The notes under the pieces are model-generated. The model was not told where the DNA came from. It worked only from the letters and a program-made list of their open reading frames with translations, and ran no database searches. Shown here in pieces: positions 35,311 to 42,583 of a DNA stretch of 42,583 nucleotides (within the stretch, counting starts at the first letter, position 1; the number at the start of each line of letters is the position of its first letter). Both the position numbers and the translations under genes were made by a program. This stretch comes from RGIG6374 sp045600965. GTDB lineage: Bacteria > Bacteroidota > Bacteroidia > Bacteroidales > UBA932. The stretch covers positions 1-42,583 of the forward strand of contig JAZRYW010000023.1 of assembly GCA_045600965.1 (NCBI GenBank). The letters run 5' to 3'.

Positions 35311-36288
35311 TTACGGCAACTGCCGGTTCGATGTGCCGGTTTTATATTTCGCCGCCAGGGAGAACATCTCTTCGCTGAGGTGGCAGTATCCTCCCGGAGT
35401 CTTGTCGAGATAGTCCTGATGGTAATCCTCAGCCCGGTAGAAGTTCGTCAGAGGCAGAAGTTCTACGGCGAGTCCCTTTCCCAACCTTTTCTCAACCCTT
35501 TTGAACTCCCCGGACAGGATGCCGAAATCGCGCGGATCTTTGTAATAGACCCCCGTGCGGTATCTCGTGCCCTCATCCTCACCCTGCCTGTTGAGGCTCA
35601 GCGGGTCGATTATCTTGAAGTAAAGCCGGACCAGCTCCTTCAGCGCAATCTTTTCAGGGTCATACCTCACGTGCACGCATTCCGCGTGTCCGGTAGTGTC
35701 GGTGTAGACCTGCTTGTAGGAAGGATTCTCCACCTGTCCGTTGGCAAAGCCGACCTCGGTCGACTCCACACCCGGAATCAGCTTGAAGAATTTCTGCGCG
35801 CCCCAGAAGCACCCGGCCGCAAACCAGATGTCGCGCTGCGGCCCATAGACGCAATCCGCTATCTTTTCAAGCCATTTTGCATCCACCTTGTCGAAGGTGG
35901 CAAGTTCCCGGCTGTCAATGTCCAGCACGGCAACGATGCGCCCCCCGAGGCGTACGGGGACCACAATTTCGCTGCGGGACTCGCTGGAGCAGGCTATGTG
36001 CCCGGGGAATTTCCCGACGTCTTTCACCACCACGGTCCGTCCTTCCGCCCAGGCCGTTCCGCATACTCCCTTGCCGAAGGGTATCCTCGTGCAGGCCAGC
36101 GGGCCCTGAAATGGCCCCAGAACGAGCCGGTCACCCTCCGCCACCCTGTAGAAACCGGTCCACCAGAAGCCGAATTCATTGTGCAGAAGGGCGGCAAGGT
36201 TTGCCATACGGGCTATTTCGTCCGTCTCGCCGCTCATAAGCGAACGCACTGCGGGAAGCAGCGCAGAGTATTTTTCCTCCTTTGTCAT
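35311..36288 (-). CDS. msrA: Fusion of free methionine-R-sulfoxide reductase (GAF) and MsrA
   Basis: A 325-residue two-domain enzyme. Residues 1-150 are a GAF domain of the fRMsr type with Cys66, Cys76 and Cys100, spaced 10 and 24 as in E. coli fRMsr (84, 94, 118). Residues about 152-325 are MsrA with the catalytic Cys160 in AAGCFWGAQKFF, the GFANGQVENPSYKQVYTDTTGHAE motif split across its core, and a late PGGYCHL Cys. The protein should reduce free Met-R-sulfoxide and Met-S-sulfoxide, covering both stereoisomers. ATG 36288 overlaps the stop of the phosphatase gene (ATGA), which fixes the start. Confidence 0.9.
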   Translation of the reverse strand: MTKEEKYSALLPAVRSLMSGETDEIARMANLAALLHNEFGFWWTGFYRVAEGDRLVLGPFQGPLACTRIPFGKGVCGTAWAEGRTVVVKDVGKFPGHIACSSESRSEIVVPVRLGGRIVAVLDIDSRELATFDKVDAKWLEKIADCVYGPQRDIWFAAGCFWGAQKFFKLIPGVESTEVGFANGQVENPSYKQVYTDTTGHAECVHVRYDPEKIALKELVRLYFKIIDPLSLNRQGEDEGTRYRTGVYYKDPRDFGILSGEFKRVEKRLGKGLAVELLPLTNFYRAEDYHQDYLDKTPGGYCHLSEEMFSLAAKYKTGTSNRQLP

Positions 36289-36737
36289 AATGGTAGTCTT
36301 AACATTGCTTCGCACCCTTCGAGGATGTCCTGAAAAGCCGTTTCAAAATCGCCGGTGTACCACGGATCCGCCACGTCGCGCCCCTGCCCGGTATAGGACA
36401 TCAGCAGGTGGACCTTGTTCTGGGGGTCAGAAGCGATGATGCGGCGCAGCCACCGCAGATTGCTCGAGTCCATACAGATTATGCGGTCGAAGCGGTCATA
36501 GTCGCCCGGGGTGATTCGCCTCGCCCTTTTCCCCGCATCGAAAACCACTCCGTGATTGGTCAGGCAGCGTTTTGCAGGCGGATATATAGGATTGCCGATT
36601 TCCTCCGCCGAAACGGCGGCGCTCTCGATTTGGTACATATCCTCGATGCCCCTGGCACGTACAAGGGCCTTGAGGATGAATTCGGCCATCGGACTCCGGC
36701 AAATGTTGCCGTGGCAGATGAAGAGTATGCGGAGCAT
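36285..36737 (-). CDS. Low-molecular-weight protein tyrosine phosphatase
   Basis: A 150-residue enzyme with the LMW-PTP P-loop CHGNICRSP (nucleophile Cys8, Arg14) and the general acid Asp in DVADPWYTGDF. The start at MLRILFICHG (36737) fits the family; an in-frame upstream Met would add 12 residues not found in relatives. It dephosphorylates phosphotyrosine or small phosphorylated compounds. Its stop overlaps the start of the fused sulfoxide reductase gene, so the pair is one coupled unit, possibly linked to redox stress. Confidence 0.93.
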   Translation of the reverse strand: MLRILFICHGNICRSPMAEFILKALVRARGIEDMYQIESAAVSAEEIGNPIYPPAKRCLTNHGVVFDAGKRARRITPGDYDRFDRIICMDSSNLRWLRRIIASDPQNKVHLLMSYTGQGRDVADPWYTGDFETAFQDILEGCEAMLRLPL

Positions 36738-37079
36738 AAGTGTGAACTTTCCCTTTTTTGGGACAAAGGGCAATCAGACTGCTAATATAGTGTTTTTTTG
36801 CTTTCGCCGCCTCTGCCTTGGTCTGGCTGCGGCCCTTGACTCACCGGCATTTCCCAACCTTTCCCCAAACAGTGATATGCTGTGCTTTCTGTATCATCAT
36901 TTGGCAAAGGCAATTATGGCATGGTGAAGAAATGATTTTATCCTTTCCCGGACAGATGACCGGATGCTCGTGATTGTGCTGAAGTCGTGACCGAAAAAAA
37001 TGAGAAAAAGAAAAGTGAATCATTTCAAAAACAGTTTCTAAAACTTACCTTTGCAGAGAGCGCTTGAAAAGGAGGCTTT
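36738..37079. other. 342-base spacer without a recognisable gene
   Basis: No frame here resembles a protein I know. The first half is mixed in composition and the second half turns AT-rich, ending in the promoter-like box at 37046-37053. A CATG at 36920 is the first after 3 kb without one, so the border between resident and imported sequence may fall in this spacer. Confidence 0.5.
37046..37053 (+). promoter_or_regulatory. -7 box TACCTTTG before the pseudogene
   Basis: TACCTTTG matches TAnnTTTG and lies 26 bases before the ATG of the pseudogene remnant. After the deletion it may now serve the DUF4249 gene at 37258. Confidence 0.5.
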
Positions 37080-37194
37080 ATGGAAAACGCAGGACTGCGC
37101 AAACTGCCGATTGGGATTCAGGATTTTGAGAGCCTGCACCGGCATCAACTTCGACTCCAAGACCCGCAACATAGACAAGTGCCTTGTGGGCTGA
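37080..37194 (+). pseudogene. Deletion remnant of a DUF1703-type AAA-ATPase gene
   Basis: ATG 37080 opens MENAGLRKLPIGIQDFESL, which is the typical first 19 residues of the large AAA/DUF1703 (PD-(D/E)XK) proteins common in Bacteroidales. After about 37131 a different frame reads TGINFDSKTRNIDKCLVG and stops at TGA 37192-37194, which resembles the typical C-terminus of the same family. The roughly 500 residues between are missing and the two ends are out of frame. The match is from memory of the family, not a search. The gene is clearly dead. Confidence 0.75.
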
Positions 37195-37257
37195 GTTTGC
37201 AGACTGTTGCGCCTTTCCTGTATTCTTCCCGACCATAACAATCCAACGAGACACGAT

Positions 37258-38361
37258 ATGAAGAAGACGATATTTGCAATCATTGCGGCGCTTGCGCTGT
37301 TGTCCTGCACAAGGAGAATGACAACAACAAAGTCAGCAGCCATATTATTGCCAATAACAGCATTGGCGCTTCTTCCCTCCTCGTGCGTCAAGGATATCGT
37401 CCTTGATTCCAAGGACAAGCCGGCGGTGGTAGTGGAGTGCATTCTCACCGATGCTCCGGAGCAGAGACTGAATCTTTCGTTCGCCCGAACTCCGTCGCAG
37501 ACGGAAGCTCAGGAATTCGGGGATGCGACGGCGGTCCTTACCGATGTTACTGAGAGCCGCTCGGTCGGGCAGTTCCGTAAGGGCACGGACGGATTCTGGG
37601 AGCTGCTCTACAAGCCGGAATACGGGCACAGATACGCTCTGGACATCACTGTTGAAGGATATGGCCCTATCCACGCGGAGGACACGATGGTGAAAAAACC
37701 TGATGTGAAATACATCGATTGGGACGAGAGCAGCAGCATTGAACCTCCGATTTTTCCGTCTTTCCGCGGATCTCGGGGCTCGTATTACTTGATTTCTTCC
37801 TTGCCGCATAGCAGCGTGTGGATAACCGGACTCTATCGGGACTCTGAGACCGGCGATGAATTTTTCGCTTCTGAGCTGTGCACCGATTTCCCTGTGACTG
37901 ATGATTCCAACCTAAGCGGGTCCGTGTATGATGGATGGCCGAACTTCTTTCCTATATTTGGGCTCATGTACTATCTTCCAAGCCTCATCGGTTACCCGAT
38001 GCACAAAAAATACATCAGGATACCTGAAGAAAGGTCAGGATTGGATATCCTGGATAATCAGGAGAGCAACACTTACTTCCTTGTTTCTACATGGTTCAAC
38101 GATGCATTCCACGTTCGAATGGATGGCATCACTTGTAAAAAAGGCAGGAATTACCTTCGATTCATGACAGTATCAGATGTATATGACCGCTATCTTGTGG
38201 AAGCGATATACAATATACAGGCAAAGGAGGACGATGACATCACTGACATCTACATGCATGAAAATGTCTACTCGAATATAGAAGGTGGCATTGGGATATT
38301 CGGGTCTGCTGCTGTCCAGGAACTGCCTTGGAATGTCTATATTTCATTGCCAATAGAATAA
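37258..38361 (+). CDS. DUF4249 lipoprotein partner of a TonB receptor
   Basis: A 367-residue lipoprotein. The DUF4249 features are PAVVVECILTDAPEQRLNLSF, the beta-rich middle (YRDSETGDEFFASELCTDF) and a C-terminal segment ending with LPWNVYISLPIE. Such proteins pair with TonB receptors, as does the gene that starts one base after this one. The N-terminus is odd: MKKTIFAIIAALALLSC is a complete lipoprotein signal, followed at once by a second one beginning MTTTKSAAILL and ending PSSC. The true start may be ATG 37318. Base composition is lower in GC than the core genes and CATG occurs four times. Confidence 0.8.
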   Translation: MKKTIFAIIAALALLSCTRRMTTTKSAAILLPITALALLPSSCVKDIVLDSKDKPAVVVECILTDAPEQRLNLSFARTPSQTEAQEFGDATAVLTDVTESRSVGQFRKGTDGFWELLYKPEYGHRYALDITVEGYGPIHAEDTMVKKPDVKYIDWDESSSIEPPIFPSFRGSRGSYYLISSLPHSSVWITGLYRDSETGDEFFASELCTDFPVTDDSNLSGSVYDGWPNFFPIFGLMYYLPSLIGYPMHKKYIRIPEERSGLDILDNQESNTYFLVSTWFNDAFHVRMDGITCKKGRNYLRFMTVSDVYDRYLVEAIYNIQAKEDDDITDIYMHENVYSNIEGGIGIFGSAAVQELPWNVYISLPIE

Positions 38362-38362
38362 A

Positions 38363-40411
38363 ATGCTCATGCACATAAGGTATATTGTCCATTCAGCTAT
38401 CTATGCAGCATTTGTTCTGTCCGCTGCGACCGTCTGCGCCCAGGAAAGCACAGAGTGGCGGGACTCGCTCAATGCGGCCACAGTCACGGCCGACATGTCC
38501 ATGGTTACCCGCAGCATAGAAAAACTGGAAACCGGAGTGACCGGCATGAGGGGCGTGGTGTCCCCGCTTGGTGAGGGTGACCTCATAAGATGGGCGCAGA
38601 CCCTGCCCGGAGTGACCACGGGAGCCGACGGCTCCTCGGCCATCTACGTACGCGGCGGCAACATGGGCAACAATCTTGTCACCGTCGATGGAGTGCCCGT
38701 CTACGGCTATTCGCACCTCCTTGGTCTCACCACCATAGTGCCTTCCGAGATCATCAGCACCGTGTCTCTCAGCAAGGGAGGTTTCGAGGGTGGCACTGGC
38801 AACTTCACCGCCTCGCACCTCGCCATCAGCACCAGGGACGTCAGCACGGAAAAGATCCACGCCTCCGTGGCTCTCAACAATTTCCTCGCAAGTGCATCCA
38901 TAGAGTCCCCGATAAGGAAGAACATGTCCATACTCTTCTCCGGTCGCATTTCGCCGCTTACGCTCGAATATAAAGCACTCCGGGGCAAACTGCCCGACAT
39001 GCTGGACGTGGACGGTTTCAGCGCCGGAGTGGGAGACGCCTGCCTCAAGTACAAATGGAACATCGGCAGCGGGCGTTCCCTCACGGCTTTCGGCCTCTAC
39101 AGTATGGACAGCTATGGCTTCAGCCTGCAGGACAGCTCCAACGAGCACATGGGCTGGCAGAACATGATCGGCGCGGTGACCTACCGCAGCGGGCACATGC
39201 CGTGGACGGACTTCGAGGCGCAGGTATCGATGAATATGTACTCCAGTTCGCAGGTGCAGGAAAAGGAATACCGTGGCGTGGTCAGCGAACTTTCGCTTCT
39301 GTCTGAGATGAACGAGGCTGTCGCGTCGCTGAAGTGGAACTCGCATCTCGGTGCGAAGAGGCGCTTTTCGCTGGACTACGGCCTCAAGGGGCGCTACGCG
39401 GCTTTCCGCCCGGGGCAGGTGGCTTCCGTGACGAATGAGTCGTGCTCCATCCTTGCTTCGGCGTACCTGCAGGCAGGCTATGAGATTCCGGATCGTTTCA
39501 GCATCAAGGCCGGGGTGACGGGCAACTGTTTCTGGCGGACCGGCGACAATTACCAACAGGAGCCCTGGAGCCGCTTCGATCCCGACTTCAATGCCGCCGT
39601 GCGCTTCCATGCAAACCGTCATATAGCCTTCGAGGCCACCTTCGACCGCATCAGCCAGTATTACCATACGCTGGAGGGGCTGCCGGTCGGCTGGTCGCTG
39701 GATCTGCTGGTGCCTTCGGGAAGTCGCATTGCGCCTGAGACGGCCATGCAGGGCAACGCCGGGACCATTCTGACCTTCGGCAACCATACGGCATCCGCCG
39801 GCGGGTTCTACAAGAAGATGGATGGTCTGGTGTACTACAAGCATGCTGAGACTCTGTTCAGCGGGGCATTAGCCGCATGGGAGGACAATGTGGACACCGG
39901 CGAAGGTGAGTCGTACGGCGCCGAGTTCCTCTACGAGTATCAGAAGGATGACCTTTACGCGAGGGTGTCCTACACGCTTTCCAATACCACGAGGTTTAAT
40001 TTCGCGGAGGTCAATGAGGGCCGTCCGTTCAACGCCAAGTTCAACCGCAGGCATGTGCTGAACGCCACAGCGCAGTGGAAGGGCTTCAGCGCTTCGTTCA
40101 TTTATCAGAGCGGACATTGGGAGAACGGTGCGGCGCAGAAGTATGTCATGCACATCCCGGGAGAGGAATGGGAAGCTGACTGGTATGCAGGCGTCAACAA
40201 CTTCCAGATGCCCGCCGTCATCAGGCTCGACCTTGGTTACCGGTTCCGGTTCACAACGGGTGATGTCAGGCATGAGGTCAATCTGGGTGTCTGCAACGTC
40301 ACCAACCACTTCAACCCGTTCATGCTCTACTTCGACACCACCTCAGAATCATGGAAGCAGCTTGCGCTGCTCCCGATCCTTCCAAATTTCAGTTGGAAAG
40401 TAGCGTTCTGA
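38363..40411 (+). CDS. TonB-dependent outer-membrane receptor
   Basis: A 682-residue receptor. A signal (about 1-26, ending VCAQ) leads into a plug domain: LIRWAQTLPGVTTGADGSSA, YVRGGNMGNNLVTVDGVPVY and VSLSKGGFEGG. The barrel runs to the C-terminal NFSWKVAF. The N-terminal carboxypeptidase-like domain common in this receptor class is absent. Pairing with DUF4249 is usual, but the substrate is unknown. I counted 19 CATG tetramers in this gene, against none in metG of the same size, so it is probably a recent import together with the DUF4249 gene. Confidence 0.88.
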   Translation: MLMHIRYIVHSAIYAAFVLSAATVCAQESTEWRDSLNAATVTADMSMVTRSIEKLETGVTGMRGVVSPLGEGDLIRWAQTLPGVTTGADGSSAIYVRGGNMGNNLVTVDGVPVYGYSHLLGLTTIVPSEIISTVSLSKGGFEGGTGNFTASHLAISTRDVSTEKIHASVALNNFLASASIESPIRKNMSILFSGRISPLTLEYKALRGKLPDMLDVDGFSAGVGDACLKYKWNIGSGRSLTAFGLYSMDSYGFSLQDSSNEHMGWQNMIGAVTYRSGHMPWTDFEAQVSMNMYSSSQVQEKEYRGVVSELSLLSEMNEAVASLKWNSHLGAKRRFSLDYGLKGRYAAFRPGQVASVTNESCSILASAYLQAGYEIPDRFSIKAGVTGNCFWRTGDNYQQEPWSRFDPDFNAAVRFHANRHIAFEATFDRISQYYHTLEGLPVGWSLDLLVPSGSRIAPETAMQGNAGTILTFGNHTASAGGFYKKMDGLVYYKHAETLFSGALAAWEDNVDTGEGESYGAEFLYEYQKDDLYARVSYTLSNTTRFNFAEVNEGRPFNAKFNRRHVLNATAQWKGFSASFIYQSGHWENGAAQKYVMHIPGEEWEADWYAGVNNFQMPAVIRLDLGYRFRFTTGDVRHEVNLGVCNVTNHFNPFMLYFDTTSESWKQLALLPILPNFSWKVAF

Positions 40412-40522
40412 TTCAGTGGTGAGCATCCGCAAACATGATACCGTCTTGGAGTTTTTTTCTCCGGACACTGATGATCTGCTATAATAAGAAACTGGAATAT
40501 ACCGGTGAAATATATACCGTGA

Positions 40523-40552
40523 TTGTTCCGAATACATTTTTGCGTACCTTTG
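40523..40552 (+). promoter_or_regulatory. Promoter TTG / TACCTTTG for crcB, nearly leaderless
   Basis: TTG at 40523-40525 and TACCTTTG at 40545-40552 have a 19-base spacer. The -7 box ends seven bases before the crcB ATG, so the transcript should begin at or next to the start codon. Confidence 0.6.
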
Positions 40553-40559
40553 CGCTGTT

Positions 40560-40922
40560 ATGATCAGGAATTTCATAGTTGAAGGCGCCGGTGGTGCAGT
40601 AGGTGCGATGCTCAGGTACGGGATGACGGTTTTGGGCAGCCATATGCATTGGCCGGCCAACCTTTCCACCTTTCTTGTAAACATTATCGGTTCTTTCGTG
40701 ATGGGGCTTCTTGTTTCCGGATGCGAGCAGGGAACGTGGATGTTGATGGCTGCAGTCGGTGTGTGCGGAGGGTTCACCACGTTCAGCACCTTCTCCGTGC
40801 AATCCGTCAATCTTCTTCAGGAAGGGAAATGCGGACAGGCGGCTCTTTATGTTTTTGGAACACTGCTTGTCTGCCTGTTGATGGCCTGGTCAGGCTGCAT
40901 TGTCGGCAGGAAATTGAAATGA
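40560..40922 (+). CDS. crcB: Fluoride exporter CrcB/Fluc
   Basis: A 120-residue four-segment membrane protein with the family motifs GGAVGAMLRYG, NIIGSFVMG and GGFTTFSTFS. It forms dual-topology dimers that export fluoride. Length is normal. A DUF4491 gene follows after 16 bases. The segment 40560-41226 lacks CATG, unlike the genes on either side, so it may be resident sequence between imports. Confidence 0.93.
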   Translation: MIRNFIVEGAGGAVGAMLRYGMTVLGSHMHWPANLSTFLVNIIGSFVMGLLVSGCEQGTWMLMAAVGVCGGFTTFSTFSVQSVNLLQEGKCGQAALYVFGTLLVCLLMAWSGCIVGRKLK

Positions 40923-40938
40923 GTGAAAGATGGTGACT

Positions 40939-41226
40939 ATGAATCTGGCAGGCATTTTACTGGGGGCGGCGGCCTTCATTCTGATTGGAGCCTTCCATCC
41001 TGTAGTAATCAAGGCGGAATATCATTGGGGGAAGAAATGCTGGTGGGCCTTTGCCATAGCCGGACTCATTTGTGCAGTCATCTCCCTGATGATTGACAAT
41101 ATTGTTCTATCATCTGTGATAGGCGTACTTGCATTCTGTTTCTTCTGGTCGATTCTGGAATTATTCGAGCAGGAAAAGCGCGTAAAGAAGGGATGGTTCC
41201 CTGACAATCCAAGGAAAAAACAGTGA
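40939..41226 (+). CDS. DUF4491 small membrane protein
   Basis: A 95-residue protein starting MNLAGILLGA with about three membrane segments. FHPVVIKAEYHWGKKCWW in the first loop and the tail LFEQEKRVKKGWFPDNPRKK are typical of DUF4491, found in Bacteroidota and some Firmicutes. Function is unknown. An alternative ATG lies three codons upstream (40930). Close spacing suggests cotranscription with crcB. Confidence 0.85.
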   Translation: MNLAGILLGAAAFILIGAFHPVVIKAEYHWGKKCWWAFAIAGLICAVISLMIDNIVLSSVIGVLAFCFFWSILELFEQEKRVKKGWFPDNPRKKQ

Positions 41227-41341
41227 AAGCGACAACCATTCCCCGAGATGCTCCTTTAGCAGATCGTTATTGAACAATCACGTTTCATCTATATCAACAA
41301 ACATATTTGCGTAACGCCTTCTAAACCAACATGCCTTTTCA

Positions 41342-41363
41342 TTCATCCGTCCAGACGGATGAA
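41342..41363. repeat. Perfect 10-bp inverted repeat in the spacer before the Bro-N gene
   Basis: TTCATCCGTC at 41342-41351 and GACGGATGAA at 41354-41363 are perfect reverse complements separated by CA. No T run follows, so a terminator is unlikely. It lies about 90 bases before the -7 box of the Bro-N gene and could be an operator. The rest of the 41227-41483 spacer holds nothing else I recognise. Confidence 0.6.
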
Positions 41364-41452
41364 CCGAACAGGATTGAAAACCAAACCAATAGCCATGTAT
41401 ATTTAGTTCCTACGCTCAGTACTAACTGTATGTCAGAATAATGAAAAATTGC

Positions 41453-41460
41453 TAACTTTG
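41453..41460 (+). promoter_or_regulatory. -7 box TAACTTTG for the Bro-N gene
   Basis: TAACTTTG matches TAnnTTTG and lies 23 bases before ATG 41484. Confidence 0.5.
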
Positions 41461-41483
41461 TCTAGAATAAGTATGATTTGATT

Positions 41484-42347
41484 ATGCCACAGGAGATACA
41501 GTTGTTTGCCGGCAGGCAAATACGCACATATTGGAACGATAATGAGGAGAAATACTTCTTCTGCATTATCGATGCCGTAGAAGCCCTCACCGACAGCAAG
41601 GATCCGGCAGGATACTTCAAAAAGCTTCGCAAACGCGACCCCGAACTTGATGCGTTCGTGAGGGGGACAAATTGTCCCCCCTACAAATTCATCTCCTCCG
41701 ATGGCAAGCGGCATAATCCCAAATGCATTGATATCCAAGGGCTTCTCCGCATCATCCAGTCCATCCCATCCAAGAAGGCCGAACCCTTCAAACGATGGCT
41801 CGCACAGATAGGAGCAGACCGCATCCATCAGATGCAGGACCCAGAACTCGGCATCCAACAATCGCTCGCGGACTTCAAGCGCCTCGGCTATTCCGACAAC
41901 TGGATCAACCAGCGTCTCAAGTCCATCGAAATCCGCAAAGACCTCACCGACCAGTGGAAAGAGCACGGAGTCGAAGAGGGCACCGGTTATGCTACCCTCA
42001 CCGACATTATCTACCAAACCTGGGCAGGCCTTACCGCCAGAGAATATAAGCGACTCAAGGGCCTTCACAAGGAGAACCTTCGAGACAACATGACCAACGA
42101 AGAACTGGTAATGAATATGTTGGCCGAGCTGACCACCACCAACATCACCAAAGAGGAACACCCCATCACCATGGACGAGCACGCACAAGTCGCCTCCCGA
42201 GGTGGTTCCGTTGCCAGAGTTGCCCGCGAAGCCTTCGAGCAGCAAACCGGCAAGAAAGTCGTAACCGACCTCAGTATGAAGCGTTTCCTCGAAAGCCAGC
42301 AGCCCCAGCTCGACTTTTCAGAGGGGAAGGAGGACAAAGAGGAGTAA
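41484..42347 (+). CDS. Bro-N domain protein, phage antirepressor-like
   Basis: A 287-residue protein of a family frequent in Bacteroidales. Residues about 3-110 are a Bro-N domain (IRTYWNDNEEKYFFCIIDAV, then IDIQGLLRIIQSIPSKKAEPF). The rest matches the conserved tail LGYSDNWINQRLKSIEIRKDL, TAREYKRLKGLHKENLRDNM and EHAQVASRGGSVARVAREA. Bro-N proteins act as phage antirepressors or DNA-damage-related DNA-binding factors; the exact role of this branch is unknown. ATG 41484 is chosen over an in-frame TTG two codons earlier. A 19-bp palindrome lies inside the coding sequence at 41662-41680. Confidence 0.82.
   Translation: MPQEIQLFAGRQIRTYWNDNEEKYFFCIIDAVEALTDSKDPAGYFKKLRKRDPELDAFVRGTNCPPYKFISSDGKRHNPKCIDIQGLLRIIQSIPSKKAEPFKRWLAQIGADRIHQMQDPELGIQQSLADFKRLGYSDNWINQRLKSIEIRKDLTDQWKEHGVEEGTGYATLTDIIYQTWAGLTAREYKRLKGLHKENLRDNMTNEELVMNMLAELTTTNITKEEHPITMDEHAQVASRGGSVARVAREAFEQQTGKKVVTDLSMKRFLESQQPQLDFSEGKEDKEE
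41662..41680. repeat. Perfect 19-bp palindrome inside the Bro-N gene
   Basis: GGGGGACAAATTGTCCCCC is a perfect inverted repeat with 9-bp arms around one A. In frame it encodes the GTNCPP segment. It would form a strong hairpin in mRNA or a symmetric protein-binding site. Confidence 0.8.
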
Positions 42348-42583
42348 GAAACCTCGTGTTGGCTGAAAAGTATTATCCGCGCAGTTGAACGAATCGGGGA
42401 CTTACGCTTTTGCTTCCAAATACCGATGTATGTTCATCTATCCACGCGAGTGAAAAAGGAACGAAGTGACTGCCGTGGCGCGGAGTGTTGCAGACTCGTC
42501 AACTACAATTTGCTGACGCAAATCAATTCCTCCCTTGCAGCACTTCACGTCCCAGCAGTCCATCGCTGGTCGGAGAACAAAAT
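42348..42583. other. Right-end segment, possible start of another gene
   Basis: No complete gene is visible. A plus-strand frame from GTG at about 42450 stays open to the window end (about 44 residues, including RGAECCRLVNYNLLTQINS), but I do not recognise it and it may be chance. Confidence 0.25.

Noticed and set aside
38393..39844. 483-codon minus-strand frame inside the TonB receptor
   Set aside because: Antisense shadow; His- and Gly-rich sequence without recognisable domains.
40412..40520. Possible fluoride riboswitch upstream of crcB (GGTGAG, AAAC and CTGATGATCTGCTA segments)
   Set aside because: The match to the aptamer consensus is partial, with an insertion in the 3' motif, and the clear crcB promoter lies downstream of it, so the transcript would not contain it.

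Overview
The window looks like chromosomal DNA of a fairly GC-rich member of the Bacteroidales. The evidence is the TAnnTTTG -7 promoter boxes in front of many genes, the near absence of Shine-Dalgarno sites, the many lipoproteins, a BtuB/BtuG-type cobalamin uptake locus, a DUF4249 plus TonB-receptor pair, and DUF4491, DUF1015 and FISUMP proteins. I cannot fix the genus; an Alistipes- or Cryptobacteroides-like relative is a guess. I see no rRNA, tRNA, complete insertion sequence or CRISPR array.

Layout. 1-275 holds the tail of an unidentified gene and a short spacer. 276-2948 is one polypeptide that contains a whole polar amino-acid type ABC importer (binding protein, permease, ATPase) plus an unexplained C-terminal domain. 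3080-7845 is a plus-strand group: a strong promoter, a secreted protein ending in eleven 18-bp repeats, a 1000-residue metallopeptidase/propeller/barrel protein, and a VUT-family transporter. 7835-9284 carries an orphan sugar-type binding lipoprotein and a small barrel protein, and 9361-9948 is mntP. 9970-13257 is the cobalamin locus (riboswitch, btuB, btuG-like), read leftward.

13309-24208 is mostly housekeeping: metG, trpS and recA, then a tightly packed plus-strand run of rlmN, a patatin-Omp85 protein, recX, prfB (with its programmed frameshift) and class I fumarase. 24211-36737 carries a FISUMP lipoprotein, apbE, a leftward DUF1015-MFS-ROK kinase operon, miaA with a pRiA4b ORF-3-like gene, a YigZ protein, recQ, an FKBP isomerase with a clear terminator, and a tyrosine phosphatase coupled to a fused methionine sulfoxide reductase.

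36738-42583 is accessory in character: a deletion remnant of a DUF1703-type AAA gene, a DUF4249 lipoprotein with two tandem signal sequences, its TonB receptor, crcB, DUF4491 and a Bro-N antirepressor-like gene. The most striking global signal is the tetramer CATG. By eye I found only six copies in 276-36919, where roughly 140 would be expected, against four in the first 275 bases and 29 in the last 5.7 kb. This suggests that the resident chromosome is under strong selection against CATG and that both window ends include imported DNA.
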